A stretch of DNA of 39,336 bases from Trichomonas tenax (Eukaryota > Parabasalia > Trichomonadida > Trichomonadidae), in assembly GCA_023091735.1 (NCBI GenBank), contig JALKBU010000450.1, forward strand, positions 1-39,336, written 5' to 3'. The number at the start of each line of letters is the position of its first letter. The stretch's first letter is position 1. A model generated the notes under the pieces. It saw only the letters and a list, made by a program, of their open reading frames with translations. It was not told the DNA's origin and did not search any database. This document shows positions 7,866 to 16,466 of the stretch, in pieces. The position numbers and the translations under genes were made by a program.

Positions 7866-8485
7866 ATGCCAAAATCAGTGAAAGTTAGTTTTGGTAACAT
7901 AACTTTTAAATCAAAGAAAGAGGCTAAATCTTTCTTTAGTGATTACATCAAAAATAAAACTGTATTAATGACGTTGATGTTAAAATTTTTGAGGATTTGC
8001 TAATGCATCATCCACGTGCGAACGAATTTACAAACGGATTTATAGGAATAAGAAGAAATCCTGACTTTGGAAATAATGAATTATATTTTCATCATAATTT
8101 AATAGGAATTGATGAGTCATTTAGTTATAAAAATTGTATTGAAGGTTATGATGAAAATAATTTAAGACGTCGATGGTTCAGGGATTTAATCAGAAATGAT
8201 ATTAAAGAATTTAAAGAAAAGGTGTGTAAACCTAAATGCTGTCCATTATGTAAAAAGGAATGTGAAGATTATGATGTTGATCATGACAAGATTAAGTTTT
8301 CGGAGTTATTGAAAACGTTTTTGATGAATAATAATGTCAAATTTGAAGACTTAAAGGTAAATCATAATGTAAAAATAAGTGAAATAATTAATGATCCACA
8401 ACTTGCAAATAAGTGGGTTGAATTTCATAAAAACAATTGTAGCCTTCAATTCTTATGTCATGAATGTAACTTCAGAAAAGGTTGA
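7866..8485 (+). pseudogene. DUF3223 + HNH-like endonuclease, one frameshift
   Basis: ATG at 7866 opens SFGNITFKSKKEAKSFFSDY, the start of a DUF3223 (DeCL-like) domain. The frame is lost near 7966 and continues in another frame with EDLLMHHPRANEF...NELYFHHN...FSYKNCI, the rest of that domain. The C-terminal part has CCPLCKK...DVDHD...W.EFH...LCHECNFRKG, an HNH/zinc finger layout with the D-H catalytic pair and two CxxC knuckles. DUF3223-HNH proteins are known from plants, giant viruses and protist mobile elements, and are probably nucleases. It is head to head with the SF3 helicase. The frameshift makes it inactive unless it is a sequencing error. Confidence 0.65.
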
Positions 8486-8678
8486 GTTTATGTTTATTTT
8501 TGTGTTCAGATATGAAAACATAAATAAATTAATGACATTATTAATGAAAATCATGAAGTATAAAAGCTGAACCAAAAAGCTGAACAAAATCACTAAAAAT
8601 AAAAATGAATTTAAAACCAACCTGGAACCAGGAACCCTGGAACCATCTATATATAGAGGATATAGAAATTACAACTAT

Positions 8679-8737
8679 AATTAATGAGTTCATTAAATGT
8701 AAGTATTGACATAAATAAATTAATGAGTTCATTAAAT
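8679..8737. repeat. 20-bp direct repeat ahead of the fibre gene
   Basis: AATTAATGAGTTCATTAAAT occurs at 8679-8698 and 8718-8737 (39-bp spacing), each with an internal dyad (ATGAGTTCAT-like). It lies in the 90-bp leader of the fibre gene and may be promoter sequence. Confidence 0.5.
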
Positions 8738-8835
8738 ATATTTTTTTATTACGTTATAAATGAAGGCATCACTCGGGACTATGGCTTTGAAACAAACTAA
8801 ACCAATTATTGACGGTGAACATAAAGGTTCACCTT

Positions 8836-8848
8836 GGCACTTGGTGCC
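8836..8848. repeat. Mini-hairpin in the fibre gene
   Basis: GGCAC-TTG-GTGCC is a perfect 5-bp stem with a 3-nt loop, in frame near the N-terminus (encodes part of WHLVP). Confidence 0.5.
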
Positions 8849-9986
8849 CTACGCTACTTATGTATTCAATGCTAAACAATCAGAAAGCACAATTAAATTA
8901 AAATATGGTGATTTAGAAATACTTTTAAAAGATGGTATGTTTCAATTTATATCTAAAGGTGGTGCAATCATTTCAAACATTAAAGAAATTATATTTATGA
9001 ATTCAAAAATAAGGGGTATAACTGATGATATAACATCCATACCACCAGAAGAACAACGATATTATGCACTTAATGCCTTCCCCAAAATATTAAAAATTGG
9101 TAAATATGATGTAAATGAATCATTTATAACAAACTTTTTAAATGATATATCAAATAAAGTGGATAAATTAACATTTAAAAATGAAGTGAAACAAATTAAT
9201 GAATCATTAAATACTAAAGCAAGTGTTGAATATGTGAATGAAGAATGAATGAAAAAAAGTGGATAAAGTAGTTTATGATGAAGAAGTGAAACAAATTAAT
9301 GAATCATTAAATCATAAGGCTGATATAAATCATACACACCCGAAATTAAATACTGTATCAATTAATGAAATCATTCCTTGGATTGATGAAAAAGAAGGAG
9401 CACCTATAATTAGACTACCCACTTTTACTGCTGGTCTAATTACAAATGATGAAATAACATATATATATATTAAACCGAATACAAAAGAACGAATAAATGT
9501 TATCAAAGAATTAAAATATAAGGCTGACATAAATTATACACACCCGTATTTCGAATTACTACGAGTGGATAAACTACTTATTATAAATCATTTGCGAATC
9601 AGAAATCATAATATATTAGAGTTTATATATCCAGTAGGTTCTATTTATACATCTATGAATAATACTAATCCATATGATTTAATTGAATTTGGTGTTTGGA
9701 CGCAAATTACAGATAGATTTTTATACTGTGCTAATTCATCAAAACAAAAAGGAGGAAGTAAAAAGATAACAGTTGAAAACTTACCACAACATAACCATAA
9801 TTGTATGTGGCATGATATTAATTCGGGTGATTTCAAAGCTGGAACAATGGCTGGTGGCAATAAATGGGGCACAGAATTAGTATTTAATAATAAAAATTCT
9901 TTAATTCATACAGACGATAACCCAGAATTTAAAAATACCGATTACATGCCACCTTATATCACTGTTTATGCATGGTATAAGGAGGC

Positions 9987-10032
9987 AAAAAAATTCCTAA
10001 AAGGGGTTTTGCGAAAACTTTGTTTTCAAAAT
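9987..10032 (+). repeat. Double-hairpin repeat, copy C
   Basis: AAAAAAATTCCTAAAAGGGG then TTTTGCGAAAACTTTG and TTTTCAAAAT, same orientation as copies A and D. It overlaps the 3' end of the fibre gene and replaces its native stop. Confidence 0.7.
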
Positions 10033-10039
10033 ATATATT

Positions 10040-10357
10040 ACTGAGGTTCGAACGGGAATTTCATTCCCTGAGGCGCGCAACCGTTGGTTGCAACCCCAAA
10101 GGGCAAAGCGCCGAATAGAATACCCATATCTTGCAAATATTTATCTTTATTAAATGGTTCTCTACCAAGTAAAGCGTTTATTCTATTGAATTCATTTATT
10201 TTGAATCCGATAATTTCATTATGGAACGAATGGTATTTAATTTTTCAATTTGATTTTCCTTCTCTTCATCACTCAATTTAACATTCTTTGTTTTTAAGTA
10301 ATGAATTTTAGACTTGATTCTATTTAATATTGTAACTTTTTGAATCCATTTATTTAA
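10040..10357 (-). pseudogene. Short decayed minus-strand coding remnant
   Basis: On the minus strand, a frame beginning LNKWIQKVTILNRIKSK near 10355 stays open for about 50 codons, to near 10205. A second frame carries on with FKINEFNRINALLGREPFNK to about 10050. Both are Lys/Asn-rich like the neighbouring Maverick proteins, so this is probably a frameshifted gene tail. It continues in the same frame as the integrase remnant once the stops inside hairpin copy D are ignored, so it could be the lost end of that gene or a separate ORF. The last 20 codons are encoded by GC-rich hairpin sequence (10050-10120). I do not recognise the domain. Confidence 0.35.
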
Positions 10358-10360
10358 AAA

Positions 10361-10404
10361 TAAAAATTCCTAAAGGATTTTGCGAAAACTTTGTTTTCAA
10401 AATT
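10361..10404 (+). repeat. Double-hairpin repeat, copy D
   Basis: TAAAAATTCCTAAAGGATTT then TGCGAAAACTTTGTTTTCAA. It supplies the TGA stop (10399-10397 on the minus strand) of the integrase remnant. It is a direct repeat of copy C about 375 bp away. Confidence 0.7.
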
Positions 10405-11260
10405 TATCAAAATAGTAATGAGTTATATAATAAATCGGAACTTCAATAACCTTTGCTCCAACCTTAACCAATCCATTACCGTTAATATATCTGATAAATT
10501 CTCCCACTGTATCAAATCGATGCCTTCTTTTTGTCATTGATTTATCAGTTTTACCATAATCAAGATGTAACATTACCTTATCACCTTCTTTAAAGTTCAT
10601 CAATCCATGTTTCATTTGCTCGATTTTAATTTCATTTAATTTTTCAGTCTGTTTTCGTCTATATTCCCATTCTTTGGAGATGTTGGTGTGCATTTCTATA
10701 GGCTTCGTGTTTATCATGCTATGCCACGTGTTATTGTAATAATAAACTAATTGTTGAATGATGGAGTCATAATTACCATCCAAGTAAATTTGATTTAAAA
10801 TGAATTCATGCAATTGGTCTTCAGTTAATAATGAAACTTTTGAGGGTTTCACTAATGTATCATATATTATAGCTTGAGCGTCATTAATGATATCCTGTAT
10901 TTGGGCATCTGATAAAGTTTTAACTTATCGAACCTTTTGTTTAGACTTTGACATTGTCCTGGCGAAACCTTGATCATAGAGGTCATACAACTCATCAATA
11001 TCTTTATCTGTTAATATTGGATCTTTGAAATCCTTTAATTGTTTTAGTTGTGATTTAGTTTTACCTTCTGGATACATTTTCTCGTTAATTTTATCTTTTA
11101 TGTTATTCATTACATAATCATGTCTTCTCTTTACTTCATTTTTGTATTTTGGATATAATTCACACATATCATCACCTGTAATATTTTGATCATATTTTTG
11201 GAGTCTAGATTTTAAATCATAATATGATAAATATGGAATGGTACGCGCTAAATCATTCAT
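10397..11260 (-). pseudogene. Integrase remnant: tail and C-terminal domain without a catalytic core
   Basis: Two ORFs (10925-11260 and 10397-10852) lie in one frame, interrupted only by a TAA at 10927-10925 (about 287 codons). The C-terminal 150 codons show QQLVYYYNNTWHSMINTKPIE, the YNN...H...P segment that closes the retroviral integrase core, then FKEGDKVML and a small beta-barrel. The older integrase at 16467-17498 has the same order (VNEYNNSPNV, then a C-terminal barrel). The N-terminal 130 codons are helical and Lys-rich (SYYDLKSRLQKYDQNITGDD) and show no DDE core. The core seems deleted, so the young Maverick would need integrase in trans. An unrelated DNA-binding protein is a less likely alternative. 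Confidence 0.5.
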
Positions 11261-11543
11261 GATAATATTTTAATCCATTTTTTTAAAAATAAAAAGAAGT
11301 TTTTTAAATACTTACATATTTTCCATTCATGATAAAAGGCATACAACAACCGTTTTCATGAACTACCGCTTTAGTATGTGAACCCGTTAATGCTGTTTTA
11401 TTGATTGACAACCTCGTCATTTTTCCATTTTTTAATTGAAGACCTACATTCTTTCCTTCATAAGTGACACCATTTTTGACAACATTGAGATATTTATCGG
11501 ATGTTAATTGTTTATTTTGTTTCATTGATACACCCTTCATTTT

Positions 11544-11588
11544 CAGGGCTAAAGGAACAATACGTTCCCGCGAAAAGTCCACAGGGCT
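11544..11588. repeat. 38-nt insertion with 7-bp direct repeats that breaks PolB
   Basis: CAGGGCT occurs at 11544-11550 and 11582-11588. Between them is GGAAC-AATAC-GTTCC plus GC-rich sequence. Removing one 38-nt unit restores the frame across the two polymerase ORFs. Confidence 0.78.
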
Positions 11589-13003
11589 TTTTGTATTTTA
11601 AATGAATCTGACCCAATTTCACCATTAAATGATGTATAGCATTTAGGACATAATGCAATCATATTATCACCCTGTTTTTCGATGGCAAGACCTAATAATT
11701 TCTTTTCGTGTGCTTTTTCTTCAGCTTTATTATTTAATTTTGGCTTAAATTTATCATTAAAACAGAAAAAGTCAAAAGGTGCAAATTGGTAAATATATCT
11801 GTCATAAAATGTTTTATTTTTGATGATTGCCTGAAATGCTTGAGTGTTAGGAAGTGATGGATCACCTGCGATTGCCCAATATGAGGAATCAGTGTCACCC
11901 TCTATGAAGTGGAATCTAATCACATCCATGCATTTATACATGAAGTCATAAATGAAAACTAAATACCAGTATTTAGCATTATCAAGAGTGAAAAAAGCTT
12001 CTTGTAAACATGTATCACAACGATAAAATCTATCCCTCAACATAACTTGATATGTATCTTCGCCTATTTCACGAATGTTTTTGAACTTATTTGACATGCA
12101 TGCTACACGTGCTTTTTGTTCATTCATGATTTTAGTTTTTGCATAATTTTGAGTGTTCATTGCATCATAACCATATGATCCATTTAATGAAATTTTGCAA
12201 AATAAACCTTTACCCTTATTACCTTCTAACTCTGCCTTTTGTCTTTCATTCATAAATTCATTAGCGAATGTATTAAAACATGTATTTTTCGTGAATGTTA
12301 AAATTGATTGTATATCATCAATGATAAAATGAAATCGATCAATGAGATACCATAAATAATAGGATGAGAATGGCATAAATGTGTTGAATGTTGATGCTAG
12401 TTGAGTTAATTTTCTTTGTTTTGGATCAATGGGTAAATTGTTTGATTTCATGTAGTTATACATAAACTCACCTATTGTTTTTTCATCGGTTGTTATCTCA
12501 AGGTTTCGGATGATAGGTAAAAAGTTTATGTAATCATTAATATATTGTTCCTCAATGTGCCCCTTCACTTCTGCAACAAAGAGAGTATTTTTCCTTCTAA
12601 TAATTCCTAATGCTTTAGCTTTCTTCGTTGGTGTATCACATATTAAAACTTCACTTAAACGCCCAGGCATGAACATCCTACCGTCGGTGTATTTAATAAA
12701 TTCATGCTTATTTGATGAAAATGATGAAGGATATAATGAATTAAAATCAACACCCACAAAGTACGTCATTATGTTATCAGTATCTTTATTTGAAACTGGT
12801 TTAGTTGTGTGGTCATATGATAATTTATTAATATGTGTTATTCCTTTATGATTGACTCTATGATGAACATTAGAGAGTCCACCAGTGATACCATTACGGA
12901 GGATATGATAAGCTTCCACTGAGTCCAAAGTCATGGGTAAATTATTTTTGAGTGCATAGTTTCTTAAATTAATTCTTAACCTTTGGATGTCTTCATCCTT
13001 GTT

Positions 13004-13129
13004 AGATTTAACGACGTTGCAATAACAACACATTAATTGACAATTTTCTTTTGTATGTGGTTTCTCATTATCTATTCTATCTAATGTTGGCTTATTGTCA
13101 TACGTGAACGCTTTACCACACATTTTACA
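13004..13129 (-). other. HNH endonuclease domain inside the polymerase
   Basis: Residues 201-242 of the 13729-11549 ORF read CKMCGKAF, then PTLDRIDNEKPHTKENCQL, CCYCNVVKSNK. This is a complete HNH layout: two CxxC pairs, the DRID...H core and the terminal N...K. It lies between Exo III and the GG linker ahead of the palm. Confidence 0.75.
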
Positions 13130-13933
13130 TTTCGATGATAAAATTAAATCGTGGTAATATTGGTAATAATCCATTGAAACATTATTTTTAGTATCTCTTT
13201 TAGCCTTTTCATCTTGTTTCTTGTATGAATCAATTTTATATTTCCAGTATTTTTTAGTTAATTCAAAATTGGATTCCATATCTTCCTTGGGGTATTTTTC
13301 ATTAGGGTCAAAGTCTTTATATGCTAAAGCGTAACGAATCATTGATGCATTAGATGAAAGGCTTAAATTATGTAGCATGTCAATTTTATAAACAAATGTT
13401 TCCTCAATGATTTTATCAATTGGAACAATCATGATTTCAACGTCTTTATTACAATAATGAATAAAGTACTCAAGTCTGGTGCCAAAGTTTGCATAATCGG
13501 AAAGATATATTTGATAATCAGAATCTGAGATAGTTTCTTTTGTTAATGCTGAATAAAATGACTCTTGAGTAAATGGTTCAGTTTTGTATAATTCAGTTTC
13601 CAAATTCTCCCATGTGATGAATTGATAAGGGAAGAAAGATTTAACTCTTGGTTTATTGTTTCCAAAATCTTGAGTAAATTGGTCTAATGTTCCACCTGCT
13701 ATATACTTTCTGATATCAATAAACCTCAAACTGAATGGATAATTATTCTTTTTAACAGTTACTTGTTTAAATTGTGAAGAGGAGCCAAGAATGGATTTTA
13801 TTATCCATTTTGCTGTGTTTAAGTCGCAAAGGATTAGATTTAAATCAAACTTCCAGAGTTGAAACCTATAACATTAACAGTGTTGAATTCTTCATCTAAT
13901 AACTCGTTTAATTGCTCGTTATCTATGGTATAC

Positions 13934-13962
13934 GGCTCTTCGAGCCTCAGCCCCAATGGGGC
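13934..13962. repeat. Two mini-hairpins inside the PolB exonuclease region
   Basis: GGCTC-TTC-GAGCC (13934-13946) and GCCCC-AAT-GGGGC (13950-13962) are perfect 5-3-5 hairpins read in frame (APLGLRLEEP on the minus strand). Confidence 0.6.
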
Positions 13963-14853
13963 GTATTGCTTTTTATTTGCTTCTGAAACTTCTGCAGCAA
14001 CTTCAAATAACCACTCAATCCAATCAGCAATGAACGTATCAGATGATAACAAACAAAAGTTTTTAGTCAATGTTTTAAGATCTATTTTAACTGTTGATGA
14101 TACCATAAATGGTTTTAAGTATGCGTTCAATGTTGCACATTCAGATAATTGTAATTCTTCATTTGTTTCTAATGTTTCAAAATCAAAAGTAATATAATAA
14201 CGTGTAGGTCTAAAATGCTCTTGTAAATTGTGGGCTAGTAACCATTGATATATTTTTTGTTTTGTAATATGTGGTGCATATGGATGTTGTGTTTTGTTCA
14301 ATTGCACATCTTGAATTAATCGCCCATTGTTTTCTTTGCATTTTTCACAATGTTTTATAAATCGTGATTGACATTTTCTTTCTGGATCATCACGAATAGA
14401 ATAAACTTCTTCTTTACAATATGGACAAACTCTGTTGTCCTTTAATGTTTCTACAATAGTGATCCTATCAGCATGGAGTTTACCGCTTGGTGATTGAGTT
14501 AGAAGAATATTTACAGTCGGAAATTCTGGATCTACAACAATAGAATCAACTAAATTAAATTGAACTTTATTGATATCAACATCATCAGGTTGTGGTTCTA
14601 CGAAGTAATAATCAATATTAATGTTAAACTTCCTACATAAATCCTCATTTTCTGATGAAACATCGAATCCTTCATATGCATCAATGGCTTCATTTAAATA
14701 ACTTCTACGAGTTTTAGGATTAACTCCATCAGGTATGTTAGAAAATTGTTTAAACTTCTTTTTCCCTTCAGCTCTAATGCTATCATCGTTTAATCTTGTT
14801 GTTACTTTCTGACTCATTTATGTAAGAATAAAAAAAATAAAAACTAAGTTAAT

Positions 14854-16023
14854 TTATATTCCAAATAATGCGTTAAAATAACATAAGTTTTTATCATCCT
14901 GAATATGTCGAACACATCTTAATTTACTCAGAAATGCATAACCAGAAACATTAAACTTAATGCCTGTTTTATTTAATTTGATTACTTTAAAAAGGAATGT
15001 ATGAATTGCAATGAAATGATGTGATGATGATTTATGAGTTGCTTCCATCTTCTCAGAAATGAAAGAATAAATATAGTGCTTGTATGTTTTCATATCTTTT
15101 GTATTCTTGATAACAAATGGAATGGATCTTTCAACCTCATCCTCTTTTGGGGCAGTTCTTTCATATGTGATATTATGTGAATCTTCAACAATGAAACCAC
15201 AATCGCAAAGTATTTTATAAGTACCTATTGTTTCATTCGCGATTTTGTCAAGTAGTTCAAAAACTTTATCAACACCTGTCACTTTATTTAAATAAAAATT
15301 GATATATAATTCATGATCTTCTTTTTTGATTGTATTTGTTCCATATGAGACATGTTTTAACGCTGTCTTAAATTTTTCTTCGTCAATGGGTGGTGATAAC
15401 AAAATGCATGGAGTGCTCACACTCCCGGGTCCTTCGGACCTTGGATATTCATCTTCAATGAACTGTAATTTATGTTTCTTAATGAATTTTGTACCTTCTT
15501 CTGATAATGTTTCATCGAAATCACCGTCTAATAAATTGTGTGTTGATTCTTGAAAATAATTTTTATATCGTTCTTCATGTGATTTTTGAGTTTCTGATTC
15601 TGAGACTGGGATATTCATTAAATCCTCTATCTCATTTTCAGTATATTTTAACTCTTTAATTCTATTATCAATTTCATCCCTTAATTTTTCCAATTGTTCT
15701 ATTTCATTATTATAATATTCATCATCATGCCTTCGTTCTTCATAAAATTCCTTGGCGCTTTGCGCCTCGCCGCTATACGGCAAGACCGAAGGTCCAGGGG
15801 ATGGCTCGTTTATTTTAGGGGAAATGGTTTTCGGATATAAAAACCTCATTATTGATTGCTTATTTAATGGTCCTTTATATTCTAAATCATTTAATATCTC
15901 AGCGAGCGCTTTTATGTTTTGTAAATATGATGGAAATTCTCCATTGTCGAAATCATTCATTATTTTTGATAATTCTTCTCCTTTGAAACCTAAAGATCGT
16001 AAATCAAATGTTTTAATACTCAT
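14854..16023 (-). CDS. Conserved ORF upstream of PolB, possible polymerase N-terminal or terminal-protein module
   Basis: A 389-aa ORF ending 36 bp before the PolB start on the same strand. The N-terminus is helical (SIKTFDLRSLGFKGEELSK), residues about 105-140 form a coiled coil (EQLEKLRDEIDNRIKEL), and the C-terminal 130 residues are a globular domain ending KLRCVRHIQDDKNLCYFNAL. That ending resembles the start of a Cys-containing domain found ahead of the exonuclease in some Maverick polymerases (C-V-x-N-x-D-x-KCF), so this may be a split-off polymerase N-terminus or a protein-priming factor. Two GC-rich hairpin blocks (15409-15445 and 15753-15805) are read in frame and encode Gly/Pro/Ser-rich segments. 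Confidence 0.5.
   Translation of the reverse strand: MSIKTFDLRSLGFKGEELSKIMNDFDNGEFPSYLQNIKALAEILNDLEYKGPLNKQSIMRFLYPKTISPKINEPSPGPSVLPYSGEAQSAKEFYEERRHDDEYYNNEIEQLEKLRDEIDNRIKELKYTENEIEDLMNIPVSESETQKSHEERYKNYFQESTHNLLDGDFDETLSEEGTKFIKKHKLQFIEDEYPRSEGPGSVSTPCILLSPPIDEEKFKTALKHVSYGTNTIKKEDHELYINFYLNKVTGVDKVFELLDKIANETIGTYKILCDCGFIVEDSHNITYERTAPKEDEVERSIPFVIKNTKDMKTYKHYIYSFISEKMEATHKSSSHHFIAIHTFLFKVIKLNKTGIKFNVSGYAFLSKLRCVRHIQDDKNLCYFNALFGI
15409..15445. repeat. 33-nt in-frame hairpin insertion candidate
   Basis: TGGA at 15409-15412 and 15442-15445 flank a unit containing GGAGTG-CTCA-CACTCC and GGTCC-TTC-GGACC (15428-15440). The 33-nt period keeps the frame. The direct repeat is only 4 bp, so the bounds are tentative. 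Confidence 0.5.
15753..15805. repeat. GC-rich hairpin cluster in the ORF upstream of PolB
   Basis: GGCGC-TTT-GCGCC (15754-15766), GCCG-CTATA-CGGC, and GACC-GAA-GGTC (15784-15794) lie side by side between TGGC at 15753-15756 and 15802-15805. Confidence 0.55.
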
Positions 16024-16162
16024 TTATAGAGAAATAAAAAATAAAATTAAACATTAAGTTTTTTAAATCGTAAGAGTATTTGAAGTTAATATACCACAAG
16101 AAGCTTCCATTCCTAACTGACGAAGAAAATCTTCCTGTCAAAGTTGAAAGTTCTAAACTCCT

Positions 16163-16466
16163 TTGGAGCGAGCTGAAATCTCTGAGTTGCATATATCTGT
16201 TTTAATAGGTGTTGAATCATTTTTAATTTCATTTTCATTCGATTTAATTAAAAAATCGTATTCATTTAATTGTTTGATTCCTCATTCCTTCATAAGCTCA
16301 GGCGAAACGATTGCCATATATATTGTCTCTTTCATCCGAATAAAAAAATTAAATTATTTTAAAAATTAACTTAAAAAATTAGTTGCCCGGAATTACAATA
16401 TAAATATATATGTTGGAATTCATCCTCTATATTTAAAATGACAAGTAACCCTCTCACTATACTACT
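16163..16466 (-). repeat. Right terminal inverted repeat of the Maverick
   Basis: Reverse complement of 911-1275, ending CTATACTACT at 16466. It keeps the MAIVSPELMK start in reverse, but with a TGA shortly after, and lacks the two hairpin blocks present in the left copy. Confidence 0.88.

Larger units (their letters stand above)
6582..8668. mobile_element. 2.1-kb TIR-bounded cassette nested in the Maverick (SF3 helicase + DUF3223-HNH)
   Basis: The ends are inverted copies: 6582-6664 starts TTTCTATATCCTCTATATAT and runs through GGTTGGTTTTAAATTC to TTCAGCTTTTA; 8561-8668 is its reverse complement. The right copy is longer by a 15-nt CCAGG/CCTGG duplication (8621-8640) and an extra AAGCTGAAC. 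Between them lie a minus-strand helicase and a plus-strand DUF3223-HNH gene, head to head. No target duplication is evident. This looks like a separate mobile unit, or a recombinational inversion boundary, inside the larger transposon. Confidence 0.55.
8760..10044 (+). pseudogene. Phage tail-fibre/collar-like attachment protein, frameshifted
   Basis: Two abutting ORFs (8760-9248 and 9259-10044) make one gene: both carry the coiled-coil unit EVKQINESLN, and an A7 run at 9250-9256 explains the +1 shift. The N-terminal part (about 110 aa) is a beta-rich base; the middle has repeats of the KADINHTHP type common in phage tail fibres; the C-terminal part has YPVGSIYTSMNNTNPYDLIE, FGVWTQITDRFL, ENLPQHNHN and YMPPYITVYAWY, the signature of T4 gp12-like collar/receptor-binding domains. 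Such a protein would be a trimeric spike on the Maverick capsid. After YAWYKEA the frame reads into double-hairpin copy C, adding about 18 unrelated residues. Confidence 0.7.
11304..14817 (-). pseudogene. Protein-primed family B DNA polymerase (Maverick pPolB) with inserted HNH domain; two frameshifts
   Basis: Three minus-strand ORFs form one gene of about 1170 codons. ORF 1 (14817-13840) has a Cys zinc cluster (CPYC...HCEKC, residues 131-160), Exo I FDFETLE (211-217) and the start of Exo II (GFNSG). A 1-nt shift near 13845 leads into ORF 2 (ATG at 13729), with Exo III YCNKD, an HNH module (residues 201-242), a GG linker (ITGGLS), Pol A DFNSLYPSS (328-336), Pol B KISLNGSYG (512-520) and Pol C GDTDSSYW (611-618). 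The frame is broken again at 11551-11588 by a 38-nt insertion; ORF 3 (11582-11304) is the C-terminus. The polymerase copies the element by protein priming. All catalytic motifs are intact, so the breaks are recent. Confidence 0.88.
911..16466. mobile_element. Maverick/Polinton DNA transposon, 15.6 kb, near-complete but mutated
   Basis: The ends are inverted copies of each other: AGTAGTATAG at 911 and CTATACTACT ending at 16466, followed inwards by TTAGTTGCCC-type sequence and the same MAIVSPELMK reading frame. Mavericks classically start with AG and carry protein-primed PolB, a retroviral-type integrase, a packaging ATPase and capsid genes. Here PolB, the ATPase, an integrase remnant and several virion-like genes are visible; the Ulp1-type cysteine protease is not found. 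Polymerase, integrase, helicase, fibre and capsid-like genes have frameshifts or in-frame stops, so autonomous movement is unlikely. No 6-bp target duplication is visible: the flanks are ATTAAT on the left and ACAATA on the right. Confidence 0.92.

Noticed and set aside
10084..10281. Plus-strand 65-aa ORF between the fibre and integrase remnant
   Set aside because: The minus strand over the same bases is more protein-like and matches the Lys/Asn-rich style of the element.
12555..12851. Plus-strand 98-aa ORF inside the polymerase region
   Set aside because: It is antisense to the clearly coding palm/finger region of PolB and has no protein-like pattern of its own.
1166..15794. Interpreting the mini-hairpins as UUCG tetraloop RNA structures
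   Set aside because: Most stems close as C-TTC-G with a 3-nt loop, and in several cases the loop is AAT, TCT or TTT, so the classical cUUCGg tetraloop does not fit the set.
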